From: DATBRG01 sp036560445
GTDB taxonomy: Bacteria > Pseudomonadota > Gammaproteobacteria > Burkholderiales > Methylophilaceae
Length of the DNA: 64,000 bases
Assembly (NCBI GenBank): GCA_036560445.1
Contig: DATBRG010000001.1
Span: 1 to 64,000 of the forward strand
Direction of reading: 5' to 3'
Part shown: positions 16,350-28,400 of the stretch, one piece after another
How the letters are laid out: each line of letters starts with the position of its first letter
Position numbering within the stretch: position 1 is the stretch's first letter
Program-made: the position numbers and the translations under genes
Notes under the pieces: generated by a model
Told to the model about the DNA's origin: nothing
Seen by the model: only the letters and a program-made list of their open reading frames with translations
Database searches by the model: none

Positions 16350-16696
16350 GTCACCGACTCTTCAGCTAATAATTCGTTTATTTCTTCTGCGACTTCGATA
16401 GCCGCATGCTGGTATATAGAACCATCTGACTTTTGTTTTTCTGTGTATTCTGAGGCTTCCTGATAGAGCGCCCCGGCAATGACCAGATTGGTAATCTTGT
16501 CCTGTGGTTGCCACAAGGCCAGATCGAATGGCCAGAATACCGGTGCCTGGCTATCCGGACCATCAGCATTACGATATGACAAAGCCGCTGTGGGCAAGGC
16601 ATTAAAGCCATACATACGCCCATTGTGAAAAGCATTGCCCGCAACATCAGCCAACCGACTACGACGAAAATCTGCTATCAACTCGTAACCTTTCAT
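16343..16696 (-). CDS. Hypothetical protein
   Basis: A 117-residue soluble protein, not recognised. It contains GNAFHNGRMYGFNALPTAAL and VFWPFDLALWQPQDKITNLV, and its C-terminal half is acidic and helical (YTEKQKSDGSIYQHAAIEVA and on to EEINELLAEES). The middle resembles text often seen near phage or plasmid structural-type small proteins, but I cannot assign a family. First gene of a two-gene unit with 16089-16349. Divergent from rsuA over a gap of about 185 nt. Confidence 0.6.
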   Translation of the reverse strand: MKGYELIADFRRSRLADVAGNAFHNGRMYGFNALPTAALSYRNADGPDSQAPVFWPFDLALWQPQDKITNLVIAGALYQEASEYTEKQKSDGSIYQHAAIEVAEEINELLAEESVTC

Positions 16697-16880
16697 ATTG
16701 CCCCCTAGTAACTATTGACGCGGTATGTGAAATTAATATGAGACGAAAAATTGATGTGATGCAAGAATTGTAGGCGCCGATTATTGCCGGATTATTTCAA
16801 TGCAGACTGTTAAAGAATAATCTGCGGGAGTTTTTAATAACGCATCTACGCCAGAAGGCTATGGGCGCTTATAATTCCGC

Positions 16881-17612
16881 ATGACAAAAAAATTATCTTT
16901 GGAACGCATGCTCCACTCGCAGGGGTTTGGCTCACGCAAAGCCTGTCGTGTCATGGTGCGACATGATGAAATCACGGTAAATGGCAAGGAATGCGAAGAC
17001 CCTTTCGCCGAGTTTGACACCGCCAATCTGGAATTTACCTGGCGTGAAGAGCCTTGGCAGTATCGTGAGCAGGCTTACCTCATGCTGCACAAGCCAGCCA
17101 ATTACGAGTGCTCACACAAGCCACAGCATCACCCCAGTATATTCAGCCTGTTGCCGCCACAGCTACTGGAGCGCGGCGTGCAATGCATAGGTCGCTTGGA
17201 TGAAGATACTACCGGCCTTATATTGCTTTCTGATGACGGTCAGTTTATCCATCGCATGAGTTCGCCAAAATGGAAAGTGCCCAAGGTTTATGAAGTCACA
17301 ACCAAACATGCAGTCGATGAAAAACAGATTGCCGAGTTATTGCAAGGCGTACAACTGGTGGATGAACCGGCACCGATTACGGCATTGGCCTGCACAAGAA
17401 TCAGCGCTAATATCATTCACATGACGCTGGCTGAAGGTAAGTATCATCAGGTGAAACGCATGATTGCCGCCATCAGTAACCGCGTGGAAGGCTTGAAGCG
17501 CATCCGTATCGGCGAACTGGAACTACCAGTCGACTTGGCCGCGGGTGAATGGCGCTGGCTGGACGAAGCCATGCTGAAACTGCTGAGCCCATCTACGCAG
17601 GGTTCCAGCTAG
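16881..17612 (+). CDS. rsuA: 16S rRNA pseudouridine-516 synthase RsuA
   Basis: Converts one uridine of 16S rRNA (U516 in E. coli) to pseudouridine. The 243 residues have an N-terminal S4-like RNA-binding segment (LERMLHSQGFGSRKACRVMV) and the catalytic domain with the aspartate in GRLDEDTTGLILLSDDG, then LAEGKYHQVKRMIAAISNRV. Alignment from memory with E. coli RsuA is good over the whole length. The ATG at 16881 is used; no clear Shine-Dalgarno precedes it. It is followed 26 nt later by the monooxygenase gene. Confidence 0.88.
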   Translation: MTKKLSLERMLHSQGFGSRKACRVMVRHDEITVNGKECEDPFAEFDTANLEFTWREEPWQYREQAYLMLHKPANYECSHKPQHHPSIFSLLPPQLLERGVQCIGRLDEDTTGLILLSDDGQFIHRMSSPKWKVPKVYEVTTKHAVDEKQIAELLQGVQLVDEPAPITALACTRISANIIHMTLAEGKYHQVKRMIAAISNRVEGLKRIRIGELELPVDLAAGEWRWLDEAMLKLLSPSTQGSS

Positions 17613-17638
17613 TTCAGTCAGCAACAGGAGTCAGGCTG

Positions 17639-19234
17639 ATGTCCCAAACCACACAGACTGAAGTTATCATCATCGGCGCCGGGCCCACAGGCCTCTCGCT
17701 AGCCTGTCAGTTAGTGCGCTATGGCATTAATTTCATCATCATCGACAAAAGTGCGGGCGTTACCAGTTATTCCAAGGCGCTTGGTGTACACGCCCGCACC
17801 CTGGAGATTTACGACCAGCTAGGCATTGCCAGTCAGGCTGTGGAACAAGGAACCATCGCCGGCAAAGTACGGCTACTGGCCGGCAGCAAGGTACGCGGCG
17901 AGATGGATTTATCTACCCTCGGGCAGGGCCTGAGCCAGTACCCTTATATGCTGGTTCTGGAGCAAAGCAGGAATGAACGCCTCCTCTACGACTACTTGCA
18001 AGTACATGGCGAAGATGTGCTTTGGCAAACTGAGCTTGGGAGTTTCTCGCAGAGTGCAGACCATGTAACGGTAAACGTGGAAAATGCCGCTGGGCAGAGT
18101 ACTTCTATCGAAGCTAAATACCTGGTCGGCTGTGATGGCCCTAAAAGCCCCGTCAGGCATAGCTTGGGCCTGGAATTTACAGGTAGTACTTTTGAGCGCC
18201 TGTTTTATGTCGCCGATGTGCAAATAGATTGGCAGTTCAGCCACGATGCACTACACGTCTGCCTGGCGAAGAACTCCGGCATGGCTTTCTTCCCTATGCC
18301 TGGTGCAAACCGCTACCGGATCGTCGGCGCGTTTCCGGAAGGCGTTGCCAAGGATGAGGGTGAAACACATTTTAATGAAATCGAACAAGAGATCAGGGCG
18401 CAATCCGGAATTGAATTGCAGATATCAAGAGTCAATTGGTTCTCGACCTACAAAGTACATACGCGCCATGTAGAAAAGTTCTCGAAACAGCGTTGCTTTT
18501 TGGCCGGCGACTCGGCGCACATCCACACCCCAGCTGGTGGGCAAGGTATGAATACCGGTATCCAAGACGCATACAACCTGGCATGGAAACTGGCTTTTGT
18601 CCTGCGGGGAAGAGCTAACCCTTCCATCCTGGATTCATACAATGCTGAGCGCCTGCCAAATGCAGAACACCTGCTGCGAACCACTGACCGCATGTTTAAC
18701 CTGGTCTCGGGTTCTGGTTGGCTGCTAAGTTTTATGCGGACAAGAGTGATACCGCCATTGGCGAAATACATAGTCAACTTGCGAGTAGTCAGGAACCGGT
18801 TTTTCCCCTTGATTTCGCAAATCGGAATCAGCTATCGCCATTCAATATTAAGCCGTCATGATGCCGATAAAAACTTTACAGTCAAAGCTGGCGATCGCAT
18901 GCCCTATTTCATGGTCGATGGCATAAACGTTTACGATTATTTACACGCAACAAAATTTCACCTGCTTCATTTCTCGAATACGCCGGTTGATGACTCGATT
19001 AAAGACGGGATGCTCAAAGAATACAGTGATATGCTGGATTATCGTGCGTTACCTTTACACTCCATGGTGACCAGAGCATTTGGTACCAAGCAGGCGTTTA
19101 TGGTGCTATTGAGGCCTGATAATTACATCGGATTCATTTCAGCCGAGGTTTTAGCTGAACAGGTAGAAAGTTATCTGAACGAAGTCATTGGCGTTCACGG
19201 GCCTCACCCGGCACAACAAGCAAAAGGAGAATGA
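17639..19234 (+). CDS. FAD-dependent aromatic monooxygenase (PheA/TfdB type)
   Basis: Class A flavoprotein hydroxylase of 531 residues. The Rossmann motif EVIIIGAGPTGLSLACQL is at the N-terminus, the central DG motif is YLVGCDGPKSPVRHSLG, and the FAD ribityl motif is LAGDSAHIHTPAGGQGMNTG. The C-terminal 150 residues resemble the thioredoxin-like cap of phenol hydroxylases. The natural substrate is unknown. The start at 17639 follows AACAGGAG; longer in-frame starts would overlap rsuA. The stop overlaps the MAPEG gene (AATGATC), so both are translated together. Confidence 0.85.
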   Translation: MSQTTQTEVIIIGAGPTGLSLACQLVRYGINFIIIDKSAGVTSYSKALGVHARTLEIYDQLGIASQAVEQGTIAGKVRLLAGSKVRGEMDLSTLGQGLSQYPYMLVLEQSRNERLLYDYLQVHGEDVLWQTELGSFSQSADHVTVNVENAAGQSTSIEAKYLVGCDGPKSPVRHSLGLEFTGSTFERLFYVADVQIDWQFSHDALHVCLAKNSGMAFFPMPGANRYRIVGAFPEGVAKDEGETHFNEIEQEIRAQSGIELQISRVNWFSTYKVHTRHVEKFSKQRCFLAGDSAHIHTPAGGQGMNTGIQDAYNLAWKLAFVLRGRANPSILDSYNAERLPNAEHLLRTTDRMFNLVSGSGWLLSFMRTRVIPPLAKYIVNLRVVRNRFFPLISQIGISYRHSILSRHDADKNFTVKAGDRMPYFMVDGINVYDYLHATKFHLLHFSNTPVDDSIKDGMLKEYSDMLDYRALPLHSMVTRAFGTKQAFMVLLRPDNYIGFISAEVLAEQVESYLNEVIGVHGPHPAQQAKGE

Positions 19235-19236
19235 TC

Positions 19237-19632
19237 ATGTTCGTTGTCCCAGTCTATGCAGCAATACTCGGCCTGTTATTCATCAAACTCAGCGTTAATG
19301 TTGTCCGCGCACGTCGGCAGGCAAAAGTGGCGATAGGTGACGGCAGCAACCCACAGCTACAACGCGCCATCGCCGTGCATTGCAACTTCGCCCAGTACGT
19401 ACCGATTACATTATTGCTGCTGACTTTCTGTGAGATGCAGCAAGCTCCCAGTCTATTCATCCACGTGCTGGCAATGGCGCTGCTCATTAGCCGTCTACTG
19501 CATGCTTATGGCGTCAGCCAGATAAAAGAAGACTTCAGGTTCCGTTCAGTGGCGATGGTGACAACCTTTGCTGTCATTGGTGTTTCCGCACTTTACCTGC
19601 TGGCCAGCCCGGTTTATTTCATGCTGCATTAA
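19237..19632 (+). CDS. MAPEG-family membrane protein
   Basis: A four-helix integral membrane protein of about 131 residues in the MAPEG family (glutathione S-transferase or eicosanoid-enzyme relatives). The family-like segment is QLQRAIAVHCNFAQYVPITL near residue 45, then LHAYGVSQ. Two start codons are possible: 19231, which overlaps the monooxygenase stop, and 19237, which has better spacing to AAAGGAGA. Coupling to a flavin monooxygenase suggests a joint role in oxidative or detoxifying metabolism, but this is inference. Confidence 0.8.
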   Translation: MFVVPVYAAILGLLFIKLSVNVVRARRQAKVAIGDGSNPQLQRAIAVHCNFAQYVPITLLLLTFCEMQQAPSLFIHVLAMALLISRLLHAYGVSQIKEDFRFRSVAMVTTFAVIGVSALYLLASPVYFMLH

Positions 19633-19795
19633 ATCCTTCTGGCTTTTATTTCCTCACTACGTATAATGCAGCTTCCCTACGCCATACCAATCAGCGTAGC
19701 GGTCTTTTACTTACCCTGATCTTTCTGATCCCTTATTCGTCTGCCTCGATTGGTGTTGCACACATGGTGCAGCAGGCCGTCGCAGGAGTTTTACA

Positions 19796-21325
19796 TTGTC
19801 TACAGAAATTAAATTTGCCGACCTCGGTCTGGCAGAACCTATCATGCGTGCTATCGAAGACGCTGGTTATACCACCCCTACCCCTATCCAGGCCAAGGCC
19901 ATCCCGCAAGTGCTGGCCGGTGGCGATCTGCTCGCTGGCGCGCAAACCGGGACTGGCAAAACCGCTGGTTTCACGCTACCTATCCTGCACCTGCTAAGTG
20001 CAAAACCGGCCACTGGCAGTACCGTTGGCCGCCCACGCTGCCTGATGCTGACGCCTACACGCGAACTGGCCGCCCAGATTGAAGAATCAGTCAAAACCTA
20101 CGGTAAATACCTACCGCTAAAATCCATGGTGATATTTGGCGGCGTCAATGCCAACCCGCAGATCTCGCGCCTGAAAAAACCACTGGATATCCTGGTGGCC
20201 ACACCCGGCCGCTTGCTCGACCACGCAAACCAAAAGAATGTCGATTTATCCGGTGTTGAAATCCTGGTACTGGATGAAGCTGACCGTATGCTGGATATGG
20301 GCTTTATCCGCGACATCAAGAAGATACTCGCGCTCTTGCCCAAGCAGCGCCAGAACCTGCTGTTCTCGGCGACGTTCTCTGACGAAATCAAGGAACTGGC
20401 AGATGGCTTGCTGAATAATCCCGGCTTTGTCGAAGTGGCACGCCGCAATACCGCATCCGAGCTGGTCGAGCAAACTGTGCACCTGGTAGGCCAGAGCCAC
20501 AAGCGTGAACTCATGAGCCACCTCATCAAGCACCATGACTGGAAGCAAGTACTGATATTCACGCGCACCAAGCATGGTGCCAACCGTCTGGCTGAAAAGC
20601 TGGTCAAGGATGGCATCCCGGCCGCGGCGATTCATGGCAACAAGAGCCAATCTGCACGTACCAAGGCACTGGCACAGTTCAAGGATGGCAGTATGCCAGT
20701 CCTGGTTGCGACCGATATCGCCGCCCGTGGACTGGATATAGACCAGTTACCGCAAGTCGTCAATTTTGAGTTGCCCAATGTACCGGAAGACTACGTGCAC
20801 CGTATCGGCCGCACCGGCCGTGCTGGTAGTTCAGGCGCAGCAGTATCGCTAGTTGACCATGAAGAATTAAAATTCCTGAAAGATATCGAGCGCCTGATTA
20901 AGCGTGAAATCCCTCGTGTAGCCGCAGAAGGCTTTGTGCCTTCTGACAAGCCGGAAGCCGAAGCCCCGCGACCACCAAGACAACAACAACGTCGTGGCCA
21001 AGGCCGTGATAATAGCCAACGTGGCGACAAGCCGCAAAACCAGCAAAGGCAAGGACAGGCGCGAGCAGAAGGCCGCTCAGCCAATCACAATGGCCGCGCC
21101 CCTCAAGTGAACGGTGGCCGCACAAATTCCAATCCACAAAATGGCAGGAAAAATAACCAGCAGCCTAATCCACGCCATGCTCAACAAACAGGCAACCAAG
21201 CCAATAGCCCTAATGCGCCAGCATCTGGCAAACCCATGTCAGAAGCTGCACGCCACCAGGCAATGCCGCAAGCGGCACTGTTTTCACCCAAGCCAGTTTA
21301 TCGCGGTGGTAACCGCGGGCGCTAA
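19796..21325 (+). CDS. rhlE: DEAD-box RNA helicase RhlE
   Basis: ATP-dependent RNA helicase for ribosome assembly or RNA turnover. The Q motif region is YTTPTPIQAKAIP, motif I AQTGTGKTAGF, motif II VLDEADRMLDMGF, motif III FSATF, motif V ATDIAARGLDID and motif VI HRIGRTGRAG. After about residue 385 follows a 120-residue tail rich in Gln, Asn, Arg and Gly, an expected low-complexity RNA-binding extension. The start is TTG at 19796, supported by AGGAG 8 nt upstream and a family-like STEIKFADLGL. yaiI begins directly downstream. Confidence 0.93.
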   Translation: MSTEIKFADLGLAEPIMRAIEDAGYTTPTPIQAKAIPQVLAGGDLLAGAQTGTGKTAGFTLPILHLLSAKPATGSTVGRPRCLMLTPTRELAAQIEESVKTYGKYLPLKSMVIFGGVNANPQISRLKKPLDILVATPGRLLDHANQKNVDLSGVEILVLDEADRMLDMGFIRDIKKILALLPKQRQNLLFSATFSDEIKELADGLLNNPGFVEVARRNTASELVEQTVHLVGQSHKRELMSHLIKHHDWKQVLIFTRTKHGANRLAEKLVKDGIPAAAIHGNKSQSARTKALAQFKDGSMPVLVATDIAARGLDIDQLPQVVNFELPNVPEDYVHRIGRTGRAGSSGAAVSLVDHEELKFLKDIERLIKREIPRVAAEGFVPSDKPEAEAPRPPRQQQRRGQGRDNSQRGDKPQNQQRQGQARAEGRSANHNGRAPQVNGGRTNSNPQNGRKNNQQPNPRHAQQTGNQANSPNAPASGKPMSEAARHQAMPQAALFSPKPVYRGGNRGR

Positions 21326-21327
21326 GC

Positions 21328-21789
21328 ATGAAGATATGGGTTGACGCGGATGCCTGCCCGGTGGTCATCAAGGAGATACTCTTTCGTGCCGCCGAGCGGA
21401 CAGGGATATTGACCACGCTGGTGGCCAATAAACTGCTCAAGGTACCGCCATCACCCTACATACGGGCCATGCAGGTGCCTGCCGGGTTTGATGTGGCAGA
21501 TAACAAGATTGTGTTGGAGCTAGAGGCTGGCGACCTTGTTATCACGGCCGATATCCCTTTGGCAGCGCAAGTTATTGCCAAAAGCGGCCATGCACTCAAC
21601 CCACGCGGAGAGTTTTATTCCGAAGCCAATATCCAGGAGCGCCTGGCCATGCGCAACTTTATGGAAGAGCTGCGAGGCAGCGGCGTGGATATTTCGGGGC
21701 CATCCTCATTCAGTCAGGGCGACCGCCAGGCATTTGCAGCGGAACTGGATAAGTTCTTTGCGCGTCATATCAGACGAGCCCACAGATAA
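21328..21789 (+). CDS. yaiI: UPF0178 / YaiI family protein
   Basis: A 153-residue protein of the DUF188 family, which has a PIN-like nuclease fold. The signature MKIWVDADACPVVIKEIL begins the protein, followed by ELEAGDLVITADIPLAAQVI and ALNPRGEFYSEANI. Conserved acidic residues are present but activity is unproven in the family. It starts 2 nt after the rhlE stop, which suggests a shared transcript and an RNA-related role. Confidence 0.88.
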   Translation: MKIWVDADACPVVIKEILFRAAERTGILTTLVANKLLKVPPSPYIRAMQVPAGFDVADNKIVLELEAGDLVITADIPLAAQVIAKSGHALNPRGEFYSEANIQERLAMRNFMEELRGSGVDISGPSSFSQGDRQAFAAELDKFFARHIRRAHR

Positions 21790-21799
21790 GAATACCCTG

Positions 21800-22327
21800 A
21801 TGAAAACCCGAATCCTGCTTGCCTCGCTTTGCCTTCTGACTGCATGTACCGGCGTTCCCGATGGCATCAAGGTGGTAGATAAGGTAGATGCCAGCCAGTA
21901 CCTCGGCACTTGGTTCGAAATCGCGAGGCTGGATCACGCATTCGAACGCGGCCTGGTCAATGTCACAGCTACTTACGGCAAGCGCGATGATGGCGGCATC
22001 AAAGTCATTAACCGCGGTTTCGACCCGGCCAAAAAAGAGTGGCGGCAGGCAGAGGGTAAGGCCTACTTTATCGATCCACCGAATGCTGACAAGACCAATA
22101 CCGGCCGTCTCAAGGTGTCATTTTTTGGCCCATTCTACGGGGCGTATAACATCATTGAACTGGACAAACCCTACTACAACTACGTGATGGTCTGCGGCCC
22201 GGACAAATCCTATTTCTGGATACTTTCACGCACGCCACAACTACCCTACCCCATCAAGCAGCACCTGATTGCACGGGCCAAAGAGCTCGGCTTTAACACC
22301 AGTAAACTAATCTACACAAAACAATAA
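21800..22327 (+). CDS. blc: Outer-membrane lipocalin Blc
   Basis: A 175-residue lipoprotein: lipobox LCLLTAC at residues 10-16, then the lipocalin signature YLGTWFEIARLDHAFERG and the second structurally conserved region GYNVEL-like GAYNIIELDKPYYNYVMVCG. Bacterial lipocalins bind lipids such as lysophospholipids during envelope stress. The residue after Cys is Thr, so sorting to the outer membrane is expected. It begins 10 nt after yaiI; the rhlE-yaiI-blc genes form one likely unit. The 153 nt to the RTX gene show nothing clear. Confidence 0.9.
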   Translation: MKTRILLASLCLLTACTGVPDGIKVVDKVDASQYLGTWFEIARLDHAFERGLVNVTATYGKRDDGGIKVINRGFDPAKKEWRQAEGKAYFIDPPNADKTNTGRLKVSFFGPFYGAYNIIELDKPYYNYVMVCGPDKSYFWILSRTPQLPYPIKQHLIARAKELGFNTSKLIYTKQ

Positions 22328-22480
22328 GCCAAACTCCAGCCTCTTTACTCGTATGTCATCACGAAAGATGGCAACAATAGTATGATGCTATACAAACAAA
22401 TGATGGCAGTTACAGCTAGCTAGAATGTTGTATGAATCTGCCTGTTTTTCGTAAAAAAATAATCACGAACGGATTAGGCT

Positions 22481-25400
22481 ATGGCAACTTTCCTCGGTAC
22501 ACCAGGCGCAGATACATTAACTGGCGGCACAGACAACGATCTTTTTATCGTCAACGACCCCGGTGATGTTGTTATCGAACAGCCAGGGGAAGGTACTGAC
22601 ACCATTGAGGCAAGCGTTGATGTCTTAAGCCTAAGCGCCAACGTCGAAGACCTCACCCTGACTGGCACTGCGACACATGGCACCGGTAATATCCTGAACA
22701 ATCTCATTACTGGCAACAGCATTAGCAGTACCCTCAATGGTGCAGCTGGCGATGACACCATCATCGGCGGTGCTGGTAACGATAGTCTTGATGGTGGTAC
22801 GGGTAACGATTCATTAAGTGGCGGGGATGGTAATGACATCTACGTCGTGGATAGCACTAGCGACAAAATTACAGAATCCGCCACTGGCGGCACAGAAGAT
22901 ACAGTCCAGGCCTCATTCAGTTTCGTCCTTGGCGCCAATCTGGAAAACCTGACGCTAACAGGCACTGAAGATATCAATGGTACTGGCAACTCCTTAGCAA
23001 ATTCACTTACAGGTAACAGCGGCGCAAATATTCTGGATGGTGGCGCGGGCAACGATAGCTATGCGGGTGGCGCGGGCAACGACACCTACATACTGGATAA
23101 CCTGGATGAAGGCTTTAATGTCACGGAGGCCATGAATGAGGGCACCGACACGATTCAGTTGAAAGTGAGCGGTGCTGGTGACTTTACCTTAGGCGCCAAT
23201 ATCGAAAATGTCACTATCATTGGCACGGGTGCTATCAACCTGGCCGGTAACGTACTGAGTAATGTACTGACCGGCAATGCGGCAGCCAATGTGATTACTG
23301 GTGGCGATACTACGGGTGGTGCTGTAGGGAACGACACCTTGCTAGGCCTTGCCGGCAACGATACTTTAATTGGTTTAGATGGCAACGATAGCCTGAATGG
23401 GGGTGCTGGCGCTGATTCCATGACCGGCGGAGCCGGTAACGATATCTATGTCGTAGATAATATCGGCGACCAGGTCGTTGAAGCTAACGATACAGTGGGA
23501 GGGATTGATACCGTTCAAGCCAGCATTAATTTCAGCATCGCCAGCCTTGCTAATGTAGAAAATATAACTCTTACTGGCACTACCGCCCTCAATGCAACCG
23601 GTAATACAGCCGACAACAACCTTACAGGCAATAGCGGCAACAACCTGCTTGATGGTGGTGCTGGCAACGATACTATCCTCGGCAATGCCGGTAACGATAC
23701 GCTGATTGGCGGCGCAGGCGATGATAGCCTGAATGGCGGCTCAGGTAACGATATCTATGTCATCAATAGCGCTACTGACTATACCTCCGGCGACATTATT
23801 TTTGACTCTGGCGCTACTAGCGAAAGTGATGAAATCCGTTTTGCCGCAACGACTGGCACCCTGATACTCAATTCAGCAACATTTGGCATTGAAAAAATCG
23901 TCATTGGTACTGGCACCGGAGCAACTGCCGTCACTACAGGCGCTCAGGCCATCAACGTAGATGCCAGCGCAATTACCAACAATCTCACAATCACCGGCAA
24001 TGCAGGCGCTAACAGCCTGACTGGCGGCAGTGGCAACGATAACTTGAATGGTGGTGCTGGTAACGACACTCTGAGTGGTGGCGCTGGTAACGACACACTG
24101 GATGGCGGCGTAGGGGTAGATAGCTATGCTGGCGGCACGGGCAACGATACTTACCAGGCCGATAGCATTACTGAGGCCACCAATATCAGCGAAGGTATAA
24201 GTGCAGGTACCGATAGCGTGCTGCTTAATGTCGCCACGGGAGGCATTTACACGGTTGCGGCCAATGTTGAGAACGTTGCCCTCACCGGCGTTGGCAACGT
24301 AACGCTTATTGGCAATAGCTCTGATAACTCCTTCATTGGCAATGCTGCCAACAACAGCATGGATGGTGGTGCTGGTAACGATTTCCTAATCAGTTTGGCC
24401 GGTAACGACACCTTGATTGGTGGTACCGGGAATGACAGCCTGGATGGCGGCACCGGAGCAGACTCCATGACAGGTGGTGATGGCGACGATGTCTACGCCG
24501 TCGATAACATCAGTGACAAAATCTTTGAAGACAGCACAGCAGGAAGCGGCACTGATACTGTCGACTCCACCATCAATTATGTCCTCGGCGCCAACCTGGA
24601 AAACCTCACATTACTTGAGGTAGCCACGGCAATAAACGGCACTGGCAACAGCCTGGATAATATGATCATCGGCAACAGCCGCAACAACAACCTGAGCGGC
24701 AGTGATGGTAACGACACCCTGCTGGGCGGCGCTGGCAACGATACCCTTGTTGGCGGCCTGGGAGGTGACAGCCTTAACGGCGGCACAGGGAATGACCTGT
24801 ATATCGTCAATTCTTCCACTGAGTACAGCGGCGATAGCCTGCTAGATACAGACGGTACCAATGACGAATTACGTTTCACGACCACTACAGCTGATACCCT
24901 CACCCTTAGCGCAAATACGGTAGGTATTGATCTTGTGACTATCGGCACAGGTACGGGCGTAAACGCCGTCAGCACTGGTACCGCTAATATTAATGTAGAT
25001 GCCAGCGCACTGACTTCTGGAATTGTGCTGGTTGGTAACGCAGGGAACAACGTTCTCTCCGGCAGTAGCGCCAGCGACATTATCGAGGGCGGCATAGGAA
25101 ATGACAGCCTAGTAGGCGGTGCTGGAAATGACAGCCTGGTAGGTGGTGCCGGCAATGACACCTTGGCTGGCGGTGCAGGGAATGACACTTACGTTATCGA
25201 CATCAACGATACTATCGACGAAGGCAGCAATACTGATACAGGCGATACCATACAGGCCAATTTCAACCTAGACCTCAACAATTACGCTGGGATAGAAAAC
25301 GGCTTTCTCTCTGGCACCGCATCTGTCAATGTCATTGGCAATGCGTCCAATAACACTCTAATCGGCAATGCTGGTAACAATCACCTTTCGGGCGGCGCTG

Positions 25401-28400
25401 GGAATGATTTGATATATGGGGCGGGAGGTTCAGACACCCTATCCGGCGGATTAGGCAACGACATTTACCTGGTAGATAGACCTAGCGTCAAAGTTGTTGA
25501 AGATTTAGCACAAGGAACAGATAAGGTTCTCACTACCCTATTCAGCTACAACATGGGTGATAACCTTGAAAACCTCTCCTACATATCATTCCAGAATATC
25601 AACCAGGAAGGCAATGCTAATTTCCTTGGCAACGGTAATGCACTGAATAACACTATCGTGGCTGGCAGCGGCAATGACACCCTGAATGGCGGCGCTGGCA
25701 ATGATAATCTCGATGGCGGTAGCTCCACCTTCAATATACCAAGCACCAGAAACCATAGCGGTAATGACAGCCTGAATGGCGGCGAAGGCGACGACACCCT
25801 GCAAGGCCAGGAAGGCAATGACACGCTGGTAGGCGGTATGGGCAGCGATGCACTGGTTGGCGGCGCTGATAACGACCTCTATCTCATCAATAGCTTTGCC
25901 GAATATACAACGGGTGACGTGATCTCCGATTCTTCCGGTACGGATGAGCTGCGATTTACCGGTACCACTGCTGGCACACTCACACTCAATCTTTTCACAT
26001 TGGGTATAGAAAAGATCACCATCGGCACCGGAGTAGGTGCCAACGCGGTGATCACTGGCACAGCTGCCATCAACATTGACGCAAGCGCAATCTTGAACAG
26101 CGTCAGTATCGTGGGTAACGCTGGTAATAATTCACTAACTGGCGGAGCAAGTAGCGACACCCTGATCGGCAATGCCGGTGATGACACCTTGGCGGGCGGC
26201 GGCGGTAATGACTCGCTGGTAGGTGGTTCAGGTAACGATACTTACGTTATTGATACGGGCGATATCGTCATTGAAGCCGCCAATGGCGGCACAGACACTT
26301 TGCAAACTAACAGTATCACCGGCCTAGACCTCGGCAATTACAACAATGTTGAGAACCTCATCTATACCGGTAGCGCAGACTTTACCGGAATTGGTAGCGC
26401 GCTTAATAACATCATCACTGGCGGCAGTGGCAATGACAGCCTGAGTGGCGGTTTAGGTAATGACACCCTCATAGGTGGTGCGGGCGATGACAGTCTTGAT
26501 GGTGGTCTGGGCAATGACGTCTTAAATGGCGGGAGTGGTAATGATACGTTGGATGGTGGTACTGGCAACGACGTTTATCTTATTGCCGCAGCAACAGATC
26601 ATGTAGTTGCCGAAATTAGTGACAGTAGTGGTACTGCGGACGAAATCCGATTTACTTCAACCAGCGGCGACACCTTAGTGTTATCTCCAAATGACACCGG
26701 TATCGAAAAAATCACTATCAGCACGGAAACAGGCCTCACCACGGGGACCAGCAATGAGGGTATTGATGCATCTGGCATAACAGACACCAATAAGCTCATT
26801 ATTACCGGCAACAACGGCAATAACTCACTGATTGGCGGCGCAGGCAACGATAGTATCGTCGGTAATGGCGGCAACGATACACTAGATGGCGGCGCGGGTA
26901 ACGACACCCTGGCAGGTGGCGTAGGTAATGACACGTATATGATTCTTCAAGGGTCTAGTGATTTGGTCGTTGAGTCTGCTAACGCAGGCACAGATAGCAT
27001 AGTCACGGATATCACCAACTTTTTCCTAACAACGACACCTTTTGCCAATATCGAAAACCTTACCTACACCGGCGGCAGTGCTTTTAATGCTACCGGCAAT
27101 GCACTCAACAATGCTATTACCGGCGGCAGTGGCAATGACAGCCTGACCGGTTTGGCCGGGAATGACACATTGGATGGCGGTGCTGGCGATGACAGCATGG
27201 ATGGCGGTACGGGTAACGACACTTACATTGTGGATAGTAGCAGCGACTCAGTGAATGAAGCCCTGAATGCCGGGATTGATACAGTGATAGCTAGCAGCAA
27301 CAGCTACACGCTTGCAGCAAACATTGAAAATCTCACTCACATCGGCAGCAGCGACTTCACTGGCACTGGAAATGAGTTGAACAATGTCATCACCGGCAGC
27401 AGTGGTAACGATAGCCTTACCGGTGGTTCCGGCAACGATACGCTTGATGGCAATGGTGGTAACGACACTCTAGATGGTGGTGATGGTAATGACGTTTACC
27501 TGATTGCCAGTGCAGCCGACCATACACAAGCCATTAGCGACAGTGGCGGTACTACAGACGAAATCCGCTTTACTTCGACAGGCAATGACACTCTTACCCT
27601 GCACGCAGGTGATGTCGGTATCGAAAAAATCACCATAGCCACAGCCGCAGGCCTCACCACCGGCACCAACGACGCCAGCATTGATGCATCGGGAATACTT
27701 GGCACCGCCAAACTCATCATTACCGGTAACAACGGTAACAACAGCATCGTTGGTGGCAATGGTGGTGACAGCATTGTGGCTAACGCTGGTAACGACACCC
27801 TGGATGGCGGCGCTGGCAATGACACAATGCTGGGTGGTGTGGGTAATGATACTTACGTGGTTGATAGTGCCGCCGATGTGGTCACCGAAGCTGCCAATGC
27901 CGGTACTGACACTGTAGAAACCACGCTTGGCATCTACACGCTGAGTGCCAATGTAGAGAACCTCACCCACCTTGGCGGTGGGGACTTCACCGGCACCGGT
28001 AATGCACTGAATAACGTACTCACCGGCGGCAGCGGCAATGACACCCTGATAGGTGGTGCTGGCAACGACACCTATATCGTTAACGATGCCGCAGATATAA
28101 TCACTGAAACCGCCACTGGCGGAACATCTGACACGGTACAGACCAGTAGCCTGGACAGTATTGATCTGAGCAGCGATTACGCCAATGTAGAGAACCTCAC
28201 CTACACTGGCAGTGGCGACTTCACCGGCACTGGGAATGAGCTGAACAATGTCATCACCGGCGGTAGCGGTAACGACACCTTAATTGGCAATGCAGGCAAT
28301 GACACCTTGATTGGTGGTGCGGGTGACGACAGCCTGGATGGTGGCGCTGGCAATGATATCTACATCATTGGCGCTGCTGCAGACCACAGCGCTTCAGAGG

